From Clostridia bacterium (GTDB lineage: Bacteria; Bacillota; Clostridia; Oscillospirales; UBA644), in the NCBI GenBank assembly GCA_014872655.1, contig WHHJ01000006.1:1-52527 (forward strand): a stretch of 52,527 nt of DNA. The letters are read 5' to 3'. Position 1 is the first letter of the stretch; the number at the start of each line of letters is the position of its first letter. A program made the translations under genes and the position numbers. Below, in pieces: positions 44,991 to 52,363 of the stretch. Under the pieces are notes generated by a model, which was not told the DNA's origin, did not search any database, and saw only the letters and a list, made by a program, of their open reading frames with translations.

Positions 44991-45237
44991 CTTTTTTCAA
45001 CAAAGAAAATCAATAGCACTTACGATCATTTACTTATTGTATTAAAGTATAAAGCAAAAAAAATCACAAATATTAAATCATAGTATAATACACATCGACC
45101 ATAGAAACTTCCAATTTCATCCTATAGCAAATATAATATAAACCATAAGACATTTATTTGTATTCCGGATTAAAACCATCGCCCGTTCAAAGCATTCCGG
45201 ATAAGACAGACGCATTTGCAAAAGGAGGAAAATTCTT
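44991..45237. other. upstream region of the XRE gene
   Basis: AT-rich; a TATAAT at 45084-45089 is the best -10 but has no clear -35, so the promoter of the regulator gene is uncertain. Nothing else recognised. Confidence 0.35.
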
Positions 45238-45609
45238 ATGGATTCCGAAAAGACAAAGGCAGATTTCTTAATCAGTATGGGCAAAAGAATGAAACAACAG
45301 CGAAAAGCTAAAAAGATCACACAATACCAACTGGCAGAACTGATGGATGTCACTCCTCAGATGATTTCTTCGGCCGAACTCGGTCAAAAAGCGATTCGAC
45401 CCGAAAATCTGGCCAAGATGGCAAAAATCCTGGGCGTTAGCGCGGATTATCTTCTGACCGGAGAATTTTCGGACACAGATATTCGCCGTCTTCGGGACAA
45501 ATTGAGTGTCTTCGGTTACGAACAGCTTCAACAAGTCGAACAAATTCTCGACGCCTGCATCCAGCTATGCACCAAAACAGATGCCACTTCACAAATAACA
45601 CAAAAATAA
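45238..45609 (+). CDS. XRE-family transcriptional regulator
   Basis: 123 residues. An HTH_3/Cro-C1 helix-turn-helix domain occupies about residues 14-72 (MGKRMKQQRKAKKITQYQLAELM, recognition helix around TPQMISSAELGQKAIRPENL, then LAKMAKILGVSADYLLTGE). The C-terminal ~45 residues form one or two amphipathic helices (RLRDKLSVFGYEQLQQVEQILDAC) that may dimerise. Excellent ribosome-binding site AAAGGAGGA. It converges on the sortase gene with a shared terminator, and no prophage or toxin genes adjoin it; its targets are unknown. Confidence 0.88.
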   Translation: MDSEKTKADFLISMGKRMKQQRKAKKITQYQLAELMDVTPQMISSAELGQKAIRPENLAKMAKILGVSADYLLTGEFSDTDIRRLRDKLSVFGYEQLQQVEQILDACIQLCTKTDATSQITQK

Positions 45610-45637
45610 GAGCTGCACTTGCAGCTCTTATTTTTTT
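45604..45637. terminator. bidirectional terminator between the XRE and sortase genes
   Basis: 13-bp stem AAATAAGAGCTGC/GCAGCTCTTATTT with a 4-nt loop and T-runs on both strands. It includes the stop codon of the XRE gene (45607-45609) and abuts the sortase stop. Confidence 0.85.
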
Positions 45638-46554
45638 CATTTTTGTATCGGCTCAGACTTCACCAAAATCGCATGCACCGCAACACGACCGTTCCCGGTC
45701 CCTTTGCAAGTGGACAAGGTCAAAATTCGACTGTCTGCATTAAACTCAAACTGCTTCAATTCGGGGATCTGATTACGCGATTGCAATTCATAAGCGTACG
45801 AAATAAAATCTTCGTCGCTTTCATATTTTATTCTCGTATAATTCCCTGTACTGATCGTATCATACCACGAAAACACCTGCCACAGCGTCGTCACTTCATC
45901 GGTCTGGATTTTAATAAAGTGATTATTGGCATCCTGCTTCCAGCGCTCCGCATTATTTAACCATTTTAAACCAAAAAATGCCCGACGACTGCGTGCATGA
46001 CCGTAAACAACAGTATTCCGATTCTCTAAAATATTATTAGAACACCGGTAATCCATGTATACCGATCCGTTAATATCCCATTCGTTATAAAGATTACGGT
46101 CCAAATAATAATAATTGTCCGTTCCTTTTACCATCGCATTATTAACCGGTAAACCGTAAATCGAAGAAGGGCCCTCAAAATAAAACCATCCTACCGTGTC
46201 CGGGTTGATTTCTTTGACCAGATCCAATTCCACATGCAACAGCGGAATCTGCTCAATATCCACCTCTTCAACACCTACTGATGTGATCGGCGTGGTCAAA
46301 TCGGTATCGTTTCCGTTTTGTTTGGTCGCCCACGTCTCTCTGAATCCGCCGGAGTCCTCCGGCAGAGCTAGGTCTGCAAGCAATTGTTTAAAAGCAGCCA
46401 ATTCCTCTTCTGACATCCCCTGCGGAGGGATATACTCTGGATAAACCGCTGCTTCCAAAGCATCAGGTTCGGACACAGAATTCTCCTTAGCCTGACATGC
46501 GGAAAAACTAAAAGTTGTCAAACAAATCAATAAGCATAAAAAGATTTTTCGCAC
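45637..46554 (-). CDS. class B sortase, predicted lipoprotein or membrane-anchored
   Basis: 305 residues from the GTG at 46554. The frame stays open to an ATG at 46587, but AGAGGAG seven bases before the GTG and the promoter's start of transcription (near 46579) rule out the upstream start. Sortases of class B attach proteins to the wall, often heme-uptake or pilus-type substrates. Catalytic residues visible: His186 (VVYGHARSRR), Cys283 (LTLSTCKGTG) and Arg290. A hydrophobic N-terminus ends FSFSAC (Cys20), a fair lipobox, then a ~95-residue acidic, Pro-containing linker before the sortase domain (from about residue 100). No candidate substrate with an NPxTN- or LPxTG-like signal is seen in the window. 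Confidence 0.88.
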   Translation of the reverse strand: MRKIFLCLLICLTTFSFSACQAKENSVSEPDALEAAVYPEYIPPQGMSEEELAAFKQLLADLALPEDSGGFRETWATKQNGNDTDLTTPITSVGVEEVDIEQIPLLHVELDLVKEINPDTVGWFYFEGPSSIYGLPVNNAMVKGTDNYYYLDRNLYNEWDINGSVYMDYRCSNNILENRNTVVYGHARSRRAFFGLKWLNNAERWKQDANNHFIKIQTDEVTTLWQVFSWYDTISTGNYTRIKYESDEDFISYAYELQSRNQIPELKQFEFNADSRILTLSTCKGTGNGRVAVHAILVKSEPIQK

Positions 46555-46585
46555 GATAATGCTCCTCTGTACTAAATATAGATAC

Positions 46586-46615
46586 ATTATAATATAATAA
46601 TCCGCTGTTTGTCAA
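46586..46615 (-). promoter_or_regulatory. sigma-A promoter of the sortase gene
   Basis: Minus strand -35 TTGACA (46610-46615), 18-bp spacer, -10 TATAAT (46586-46591). The transcript starts near 46579, downstream of the ATG at 46587, which fixes the start of translation at the GTG. Confidence 0.75.
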
Positions 46616-46692
46616 TATCCTCATGAATAAACCTTTTGCAAACCGCATCACGGTTCTTCTGCGCTCGGTAAATTAAACTCACACAAAAAACA

Positions 46693-46717
46693 AAGACGGT
46701 GGCATCGCCACCGTCTT
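46693..46717 (-). terminator. terminator of rhaA
   Basis: 11-bp stem AAGACGGTGGC/GCCACCGTCTT with a 3-nt loop, then TTGTTTTTTG on the minus strand, about 10 bp after the rhaA stop. Confidence 0.85.
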
Positions 46718-46727
46718 ATCATCAACA

Positions 46728-47975
46728 CTATCTGTTGCTGAGAACTTCTTTTTCGTATTTTTTCACTTCGCCAAGCCAACGGTCTGCCTCCGGCACGTTT
46801 TCACGCCGACAGAATTCATCCCATACCAAACCAAACGGCAGCGCCTTATATTCTTCCATCAAAGCCAGACGAGATGTATAATCGCCCTCTGCTTCAGCCT
46901 GCTTTAACTTGTCGCTCGGCGTCAGCAGCGCGTTCAGCAATGCTTTTTGAGTTGCCCGAACACCAATGACCCAAGCCGCAATACGGTTAATCGAAGCATC
47001 AAAGAAGTCCAATGCAATATTGACGCGGTTCAACAAATCCGAACGAACAATTTCATTGGCAATCGCCCGCAATTCATCATCCAAAATAACAACATGGTCG
47101 CTGTCCCAACGAACCGGACGGCTTACATGCAGCAACATTTCGTCCTGGAACACTGCTACCGCAGAAATCTTATCCGAAATCACTTCCGTCGGATGATAGT
47201 GTCCGGCATCCATACAAACCATAACATCCGGGTTGGCCATCGAATAGCTGTTTGCAAACTCATTCGAAACAACGGTGTAGCTTTCCAAACCGATTCCGAA
47301 TACTTTGCTTTCCAACGCGTTGCGGTTATAATTCAAATTCTCAGAAACAGCAAAGATCTGATCCAAAGAATCTTTCATCAGTTGTCTGGGCAGCAATTTG
47401 TCCGCCGGAATATCTTTCGAGCCATCCGGCATCCAGAAATTCGTCACACAACGCTGACCCAACTCTTTACCAAAATATTCTGCAATTTTAATACTGCGCT
47501 TACCGTGCTCAATCCAGAAATCCCGAATTCCTTTATCCCGATTGGACAAAGTTCCCATCTCCGACTTCGGATGGCTGAAGAAAGAAGGATTAAAATCTAA
47601 TCCGACTCCGTTTTTCTTTGCAAAATCAACCCAAGCCTTAAAATGCTCCGGTTCGATTTGATCGCGGTCAACAAATTTTCCGCCATTGTCCAAATACAAA
47701 GCATGAACATTGACCTTGTGCTTGCCCGGCAACAACGAAAATACATATTCGAGGTCACTGTGCAGTTCTTCTAAAGTGCGTGCCTTACCGGGATAATTTC
47801 CGGTCGTCTGAATTCCGCCGCTCAGCGAGCCTTCCGAGGATTCAAACCCGATGACGTCGTCGCCCTGCCAGCAGTGCAGCGAAATAGAAATTTTCTTTAA
47901 TGCCTCAAGCACCTTTTCGGTATCGATACCTTGTTCGGCATAAATTTCTTTTGCGATTTGATATCTGTCTGCCAT
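46728..47975 (-). CDS. rhaA: L-rhamnose isomerase
   Basis: 415 residues, normal for RhaA. A TIM-barrel metal-dependent isomerase converting L-rhamnose to L-rhamnulose. Seen here: the N-terminal ISISLHCWQGDDVIGFE, WVDFAKKNGVGLDFNPSFFSHP, and the metal-site blocks FGIGLESYTVVSNEFA, CMDAGHYHPTEVISDK and DSDHVVILDDE, where Glu, Asp and His ligands of the two Mn/Mg ions lie. Ribosome-binding site AAAGGAG. No rhaB, rhaD, rhaM or transporter is adjacent, so it would act with enzymes encoded elsewhere. Confidence 0.96.
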   Translation of the reverse strand: MADRYQIAKEIYAEQGIDTEKVLEALKKISISLHCWQGDDVIGFESSEGSLSGGIQTTGNYPGKARTLEELHSDLEYVFSLLPGKHKVNVHALYLDNGGKFVDRDQIEPEHFKAWVDFAKKNGVGLDFNPSFFSHPKSEMGTLSNRDKGIRDFWIEHGKRSIKIAEYFGKELGQRCVTNFWMPDGSKDIPADKLLPRQLMKDSLDQIFAVSENLNYNRNALESKVFGIGLESYTVVSNEFANSYSMANPDVMVCMDAGHYHPTEVISDKISAVAVFQDEMLLHVSRPVRWDSDHVVILDDELRAIANEIVRSDLLNRVNIALDFFDASINRIAAWVIGVRATQKALLNALLTPSDKLKQAEAEGDYTSRLALMEEYKALPFGLVWDEFCRRENVPEADRWLGEVKKYEKEVLSNR

Positions 47976-48057
47976 ATCAAAAACTCCTTTATATTCACAA
48001 CATATTTTATATCATTTTGAACATAATAATAACAAACGCGGAAAGGAGATGCAAAAA

Positions 48058-48234
48058 TTGTTCTTTCAAAAAAAATCAAGATTCCTCCCCGGAATGATTG
48101 CAGGAACAGTGCTCGGCACAGCTGTCGGCGCGGCTTGTCTGATTGCAACAGACAAGAAAAAGCGCAATAAAATGATGAAAACCGTTGGCAGCTTTGGAAA
48201 AAAAATGGCTGATCAAATGCACATGTCCATGTAA
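48058..48234 (+). CDS. small YtxH-like protein, TTG start
   Basis: 58 residues. The in-frame ATG at 48049 abuts GGAG directly, leaving no spacing, whereas the TTG at 48058 has GAAAGGAG nine bases upstream; I therefore choose TTG. One glycine/alanine-rich hydrophobic segment (residues ~9-30, FLPGMIAGTVLGTAVGAACL), then a strongly basic soluble stretch (DKKKRNKMMKTVGSFGKK). The layout is that of YtxH-type small membrane proteins, of unknown function. Divergent from rhaA. Confidence 0.7.
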   Translation: MFFQKKSRFLPGMIAGTVLGTAVGAACLIATDKKKRNKMMKTVGSFGKKMADQMHMSM

Positions 48235-48256
48235 TTACTATAACAAATCTACCTGA

Positions 48257-48298
48257 AAAAGTCAAGTGCTTTTTGCAAAAACTTGACTTTTCTTTTTT
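48257..48298 (+). terminator. terminator of the YtxH-like gene
   Basis: 11-bp stem AAAAGTCAAGT/ACTTGACTTTT with a 13-nt loop and a T8 run. Its right arm contains the -35 hexamer of the next gene's promoter. Confidence 0.8.
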
Positions 48299-48311
48299 TT
48301 AATGTTATACT
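48283..48311 (+). promoter_or_regulatory. sigma-A promoter overlapping a terminator arm
   Basis: -35 TTGACT (48283-48288), 17-bp spacer, -10 TATACT (48306-48311). The -35 lies in the descending arm of the preceding terminator hairpin. Confidence 0.7.
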
Positions 48312-48351
48312 TATATTTACAGTAGACACGATAAAGAAAGGATCGGTTCTG

Positions 48352-48636
48352 ATGGCAGAAAATTTCATCACATATAAGGGCAGACCGTTGGTACGTACCG
48401 GCCCCATTATTTTTTACGGCGATCAAAACGAAAAATGTTATACCATGTTAACCATTCTCGATTCCAAACAGCAAAAAGATCTGATGGTTTCCGGGAAAGT
48501 GGAAATCCAGCTTTTATTAACCGATAAAAGTGTCCCGCCCGCCGAGGCCTTGATTAAAAAGACCGAAAAAGAAGGCCTCTATAAAGCCATGGACGTCGCT
48601 TCCATCTGGTTAGATATGGCCAATGCCGAAAAATAA
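48352..48636 (+). CDS. small conserved-looking cytosolic protein of unknown function
   Basis: 94 residues from the ATG at 48352 (AAAGGAT upstream; the longer open frame begins inside the promoter and is excluded). I do not recognise the family. It starts AENFITYKGRPLVR, followed by beta-strand-like segments (GPIIFYGDQNEKCYTMLTIL, VEIQLLL) and a helical C-terminus (PAEALIKKTEKEGLYKAMDVASIWLDMA). No membrane segment or signal peptide. It is monocistronic with its own promoter and terminator. Confidence 0.75.
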   Translation: MAENFITYKGRPLVRTGPIIFYGDQNEKCYTMLTILDSKQQKDLMVSGKVEIQLLLTDKSVPPAEALIKKTEKEGLYKAMDVASIWLDMANAEK

Positions 48637-48668
48637 AAAGACGGACAGAATTTTCTGTCCGTCTTTTT
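48635..48668. terminator. bidirectional terminator between two converging genes
   Basis: 16-bp perfect stem AAAAAGACGGACAGAA/TTCTGTCCGTCTTTTT with a 2-nt loop. It overlaps the stop codons of both the plus-strand 94-aa gene and the minus-strand secreted protein gene. Confidence 0.9.
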
Positions 48669-49737
48669 ATTTTATAAAACTGATCAATTGCGGAACCAAA
48701 TCTTCGTTAGCAGGATTTGTCGTTAGCACTTCACGCGTTTCCAAAACTTTTGCAGAGACTTCTGCCACAGCACTAGCCTCTTTTTTCGTTTTTACTTCTT
48801 TGCTGTCTACCGAAACATCCGCCACGTCGTGATCGCTGATAATCATCGGGATCGCAGAAGAACTGATTGCACTCGACACCTCATTGTAACTCGAACCTGC
48901 TACAATAGAAGTAATCCATTCCTGGTGACTCATGTTGCTTTCTTGCCAACTCCAAACGACCTTTTGCACTTCCGGCAAAGCCGCTTGTTCTTCAAGAACC
49001 GCCGCTCTTGCGATTTCGGCTTGCGGCGGATTGCAAACGGAACAGTCCGAATGGAACGCCGTTTCCTCTGTCGCATACCAATCCCCGCAGGCACACTGCA
49101 TAATAATCTGATGCGGATGCTCGTCTTGCTCTACGGCTGCATATTCATGAACATGAACATTGCCGGATGCCGGGGATGCCGTTGACTTATACAAGAAATA
49201 ATAACAACCGCTGACACCGAAATGGTTGGCCAAATAAGAATACGAATAAGACTCTCTCACCGGTCCGTCCGAAAAATAATGACGCGGGCCACCGAATTCA
49301 TAGGAAACAATGCCTGTTTCTGTAATTTCGCGAATCACCATAGAATGCGTATAGTCGCGATTCCCGGAACGAGATTCAAATCTTAAAATATCTCCTACGC
49401 TTGCATTATTGCGAATATACGAAGCAATGTTCGAAAAATTACTGCTTGCCGAAGTGGTATAACAAACCGAGTCATACGTATCATACCCAAATGCGTTATG
49501 CCAAATCGCATTTACAAACGCATGGCACCCCGACGCATAAGCGCGTCCATTTTTATAATACGTATATCCAGCTCCGCCGATACTACGACCCAGCATTTTA
49601 GACATATACGTATCCAGCCTTTGCCCGGCGGAAGCATTGTCTGCTACCATGATCATCTGAAACATACCGACGACCAAACAAAGCATCAGCAAAAATGCCG
49701 CACCTTTCTTCATTTTGCTTCTTATACGTTCTATCAA
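48667..49737 (-). CDS. secreted protein with a cysteine-peptidase/amidase-like domain
   Basis: 356 residues from a TTG at 49737 (AAGGGTGG seven bases upstream); an ATG at 49713 is the alternative. A signal peptide (residues ~11-37) ends ADNASA. The first 190 residues look like an NlpC/P60- or CHAP-type papain fold: Cys71 in ASGCHAFVNAIW as nucleophile and His131 in DYTHSMVI, with SVGDILRF between, the usual order. Then a segment with Cys pairs (MQCACGDW, HSDCSVC, ~208-228) that may bind zinc, and an Ala/Glu/Val/Ser-rich tail. Peptidoglycan or protein could be the substrate. Preceded by a perfect consensus promoter, so well expressed. Confidence 0.7.
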   Translation of the reverse strand: MIERIRSKMKKGAAFLLMLCLVVGMFQMIMVADNASAGQRLDTYMSKMLGRSIGGAGYTYYKNGRAYASGCHAFVNAIWHNAFGYDTYDSVCYTTSASSNFSNIASYIRNNASVGDILRFESRSGNRDYTHSMVIREITETGIVSYEFGGPRHYFSDGPVRESYSYSYLANHFGVSGCYYFLYKSTASPASGNVHVHEYAAVEQDEHPHQIIMQCACGDWYATEETAFHSDCSVCNPPQAEIARAAVLEEQAALPEVQKVVWSWQESNMSHQEWITSIVAGSSYNEVSSAISSSAIPMIISDHDVADVSVDSKEVKTKKEASAVAEVSAKVLETREVLTTNPANEDLVPQLISFIK

Positions 49738-49786
49738 AACAAAACCACCCTTGTTTGTATATTTGGTATAAGACCACTTAGTTATG

Positions 49787-49815
49787 GATTATAGCACAAA
49801 TCCCATAAAATGTCA
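49787..49815 (-). promoter_or_regulatory. perfect-consensus sigma-A promoter of the secreted protein gene
   Basis: Minus strand -35 TTGACA (49810-49815), 17-bp spacer, -10 TATAAT (49787-49792), about 50 bp before the start codon. Confidence 0.85.
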
Positions 49816-50335
49816 ACCCCTCCCCATAATTGCCCCCAAAACCACTGAAAAATACGCGTTTTTATGGGATAGGCACCCCAAAACCAAGCTGTTTTTTAAC
49901 ATTCCTTATACAAACATTATAAGAAAATTTTTCATAATTGGTGCATAAATATGCCCCTTGTGCCCTATCTGTCCTACACAGATAAACATTTTGAGACAGC
50001 AAAACCGTTCTATTTTTTGCATGGTCCATTTCAGATAAAAGCGGTTAATAAAATATCTTCACGTCTATTTTCCCGGCTACAAAAACTGCGTAAAGACACG
50101 TTTTCAGTTTGATTTTCTACTCATAAGCAACATAAAAAAATGATACGTTGCCCCCTACCCACAAGACACGTTTACGGTTCGTTCTTCTTCCCCAACAGAG
50201 CAAAAATCGGTTGCTGCTTGCTGCCCACTCCCTAAACAGAAACAGAAGCTGCGTTGCTATTTATTGACCCCAAAGCAAATTTACTACCCCAAATGTAAAA
50301 AAGATTTACGTACAATCTGTTTACCAAAACAAAAA
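49816..50335. other. ~520-bp intergenic stretch without a gene
   Basis: No open frame with a ribosome-binding site on either strand. Runs of C (CCCCTCCCC, GCCCCC) alternate with AT-rich DNA. A weak repeat is visible: AAGACACGTTTTCAGTTTGA near 50093 and AAGACACGTTTACGGTTCGT near 50163. Otherwise nothing recognised. Confidence 0.45.
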
Positions 50336-50361
50336 GCAGAGCGGGAAACTCCCCGCTCTGC
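50336..50361 (-). terminator. terminator of the rlmH-TSCPD-pgm operon
   Basis: 10-bp stem GCAGAGCGGG/CCCGCTCTGC with a 6-nt loop, followed on the minus strand by TTTTTG, 45 bp after the pgm stop. Confidence 0.85.
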
Positions 50362-50405
50362 CTATCAAACAAAAAACGCTTTTTATAGCCTGCTTTTCAG
50401 CAATT

Positions 50406-52091
50406 TTATAAATATTTCTGCTTCAGATCCTGTCCTAGAAGATTCACTTTTTGCTGCGCAGCCTGCTCATCTTTGGCACTGACCATGATATAAATCTTCA
50501 CCTTGGGCTCCGTTCCGGACGGCCGGACCACCACCACAGACTGATCCTGCAACACATAATACAGCACATCCGATTTCGGCAATCCCAAAATGCCCTTACT
50601 GTAATCGCGCACCTCTTTGACCGCAATCCCGCCCAGTTCTGCCGGAGCATGGTCCCGCAGCTGCGCCATGAGTTTTTTCATTTTTTCTTTTCCGTCCAGC
50701 CCCTCCATATAAAGGTTGACGGTCTGCTCCATATGATATCCGTACTCTGCATAAATCTCACACAAGGCATCCCATAACGTCATACCGCGGCTGCGATAAT
50801 ACGCCGCCGCCTCTGCAATCAATAAAGATGCCACAACGCCGTCTTTATCGCGCGCATAGGTTCCCACTAAATATCCATAACTTTCCTCATACCCCATAAC
50901 AAAGGTATTCTTTTGGGTATCCACACACTGTTCAATCTGTTCGCCGATAAACTTAAATCCAGTCAACACATTCACAATCTGTGCCCCGTACCGTTCACAA
51001 ATACGGCTCGCCAACTCGGAGGTCACGATCGTCTTAACCACCAGCGGATTTTTCGGCATCGAGCCCAACTGTGCATAAGAAGACAAAATATACTGCAACA
51101 AAATCACACCGGTTTGATTTCCGGTCACCGCAACATATTCACCGTCAGATTTACGCACAACAATACCCATGCGGTCCGAATCGGGGTCTGTACCGATAAT
51201 CAAATCGGAGCCCAATTTTTCCGCCAACTCGATCGCAAGCTGAAAACCCTCTTTATTCTCCGGATTGGGAGATTTTACGGTCGGAAACGTCCCATCCGGG
51301 ACCATCTGCTGTTCTACCGGATGTACGTTTTCAAACCCTGCACGAGCCAAAACTTCCGGAACCAACCGCAGTCCTGCGCCGTGAAACGGCGTGTACACAA
51401 TACTCAAATCGCACTGCTGCCGAATCACATCCGGACGGATGGTCTGAGCCAAAACCTGCTGCATATAAAACTCATCAAAATCTTCGTCCAGAACCGTGAT
51501 CCACTCCTGTGCCTGGTCAAACGAAACCACTTTCACGTCTTCAAAAACATCCATCTTGGACATCGTATCAAAAACGACCTTTGCCTGTTCGGGGCTCAAT
51601 TGAATCCCGTCAGACCAATACGCCTTATAACCGTTATACTCTTTGGGGTTATGAGAAGCGGTGATATTGATTCCCGCAATACAATTCAATTTTCGGATCG
51701 CGTAAGAAAGTTCGGGCGTCGGGCGCAGGCTGTCAAACAACCAGCATTTAATCCCGTTGGCCGCTAAAACACAACAAACTTCCTGTGAAAATTCCCGGCT
51801 CATGATCCGGCTGTCATACGCCACCGCCACGCCGCGGGCACACGCCTGCGGGCCTTCTCTTTTAATCAGTTCTGCCATCCCCTGCGTAGCGTGCCGAACC
51901 GTATACACATTCATCCGGTTTAATCCGGCGCCGAGAATGCCGCGAAGTCCGGCCGTACCAAAGGTCAACAGCCCGATAAAGCGGCTTTCGATCTGCTCTT
52001 CATCGCCCGCGATCTGTTTTAATTCCTCTTTGGTCTGCGCATCCACCACAGGGCTTTCGAGCCATTTTTTATAATTTTCCAGATACGTCAT
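50406..52091 (-). CDS. pgm: phosphoglucomutase/phosphomannomutase (alpha-D-phosphohexomutase)
   Basis: 561 residues from the ATG at 52091 (GGGGGA upstream; a longer open frame overlaps the TSCPD gene). Interconverts hexose-1- and hexose-6-phosphates, feeding wall, exopolysaccharide and storage sugars. Seen here: TFGTAGLRG (residues 43-51), the phospho-serine loop GINITASHNPKEYNGYK with Ser146, the metal loop GTDPDSDRMGI, the sugar-binding FVMGYEESYGY and the phosphate-binding RPSGTEPKVKIY. The length and FGTAGLRG form match the PgcA-type enzyme of Bacillota. It starts 13 bp after the TSCPD gene. Confidence 0.95.
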   Translation of the reverse strand: MTYLENYKKWLESPVVDAQTKEELKQIAGDEEQIESRFIGLLTFGTAGLRGILGAGLNRMNVYTVRHATQGMAELIKREGPQACARGVAVAYDSRIMSREFSQEVCCVLAANGIKCWLFDSLRPTPELSYAIRKLNCIAGINITASHNPKEYNGYKAYWSDGIQLSPEQAKVVFDTMSKMDVFEDVKVVSFDQAQEWITVLDEDFDEFYMQQVLAQTIRPDVIRQQCDLSIVYTPFHGAGLRLVPEVLARAGFENVHPVEQQMVPDGTFPTVKSPNPENKEGFQLAIELAEKLGSDLIIGTDPDSDRMGIVVRKSDGEYVAVTGNQTGVILLQYILSSYAQLGSMPKNPLVVKTIVTSELASRICERYGAQIVNVLTGFKFIGEQIEQCVDTQKNTFVMGYEESYGYLVGTYARDKDGVVASLLIAEAAAYYRSRGMTLWDALCEIYAEYGYHMEQTVNLYMEGLDGKEKMKKLMAQLRDHAPAELGGIAVKEVRDYSKGILGLPKSDVLYYVLQDQSVVVVRPSGTEPKVKIYIMVSAKDEQAAQQKVNLLGQDLKQKYL

Positions 52092-52104
52092 CGTCGCGTC
52101 CCCC

Positions 52105-52353
52105 TTATAAATTTTTTTCCAGTGCGGCGGCCAACTGATCCGGACAGGAAGTCCCACGCAATCCGCAGGGGATTCCTTTTAACCGCGCAATCACTTCCCG
52201 CGCGGGCATACCCTCCACCAGTTTAGACAATCCGGCCGTATTGCCGGCACAACCGCCGATAAACGAACAAGACACAATCCGATCTTCGTCATCTAATGTA
52301 ACATGAATTTCCCGGGAGCACGTCCCCCGTGTACGGTACTCGATCTTCTTCAT
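52105..52353 (-). CDS. TSCPD-domain protein (TIGR03905 type)
   Basis: 82 residues. Matches the small TSCPD-domain proteins, named after the motif seen near the C-terminus, here GTSCPDQLA. Four cysteines (in GTCSR, VSCSF, GGCAGN, IPCGLRGTSC) with a SFIGGCAGNT turn recall the zinc-binding C-terminal domain of class II ribonucleotide reductase from which the family takes its name. Its function is not established. RBS GAGGAGAT; starts 10 bp after rlmH, ends 13 bp before pgm. Confidence 0.88.
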   Translation of the reverse strand: MKKIEYRTRGTCSREIHVTLDDEDRIVSCSFIGGCAGNTAGLSKLVEGMPAREVIARLKGIPCGLRGTSCPDQLAAALEKNL

Positions 52354-52363
52354 AGAAATCTCC

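Noticed and set aside
46555..46587. Upstream ATG for the sortase gene
   Set aside because: It lies upstream of the inferred transcription start and gives no signal peptide at the N-terminus.
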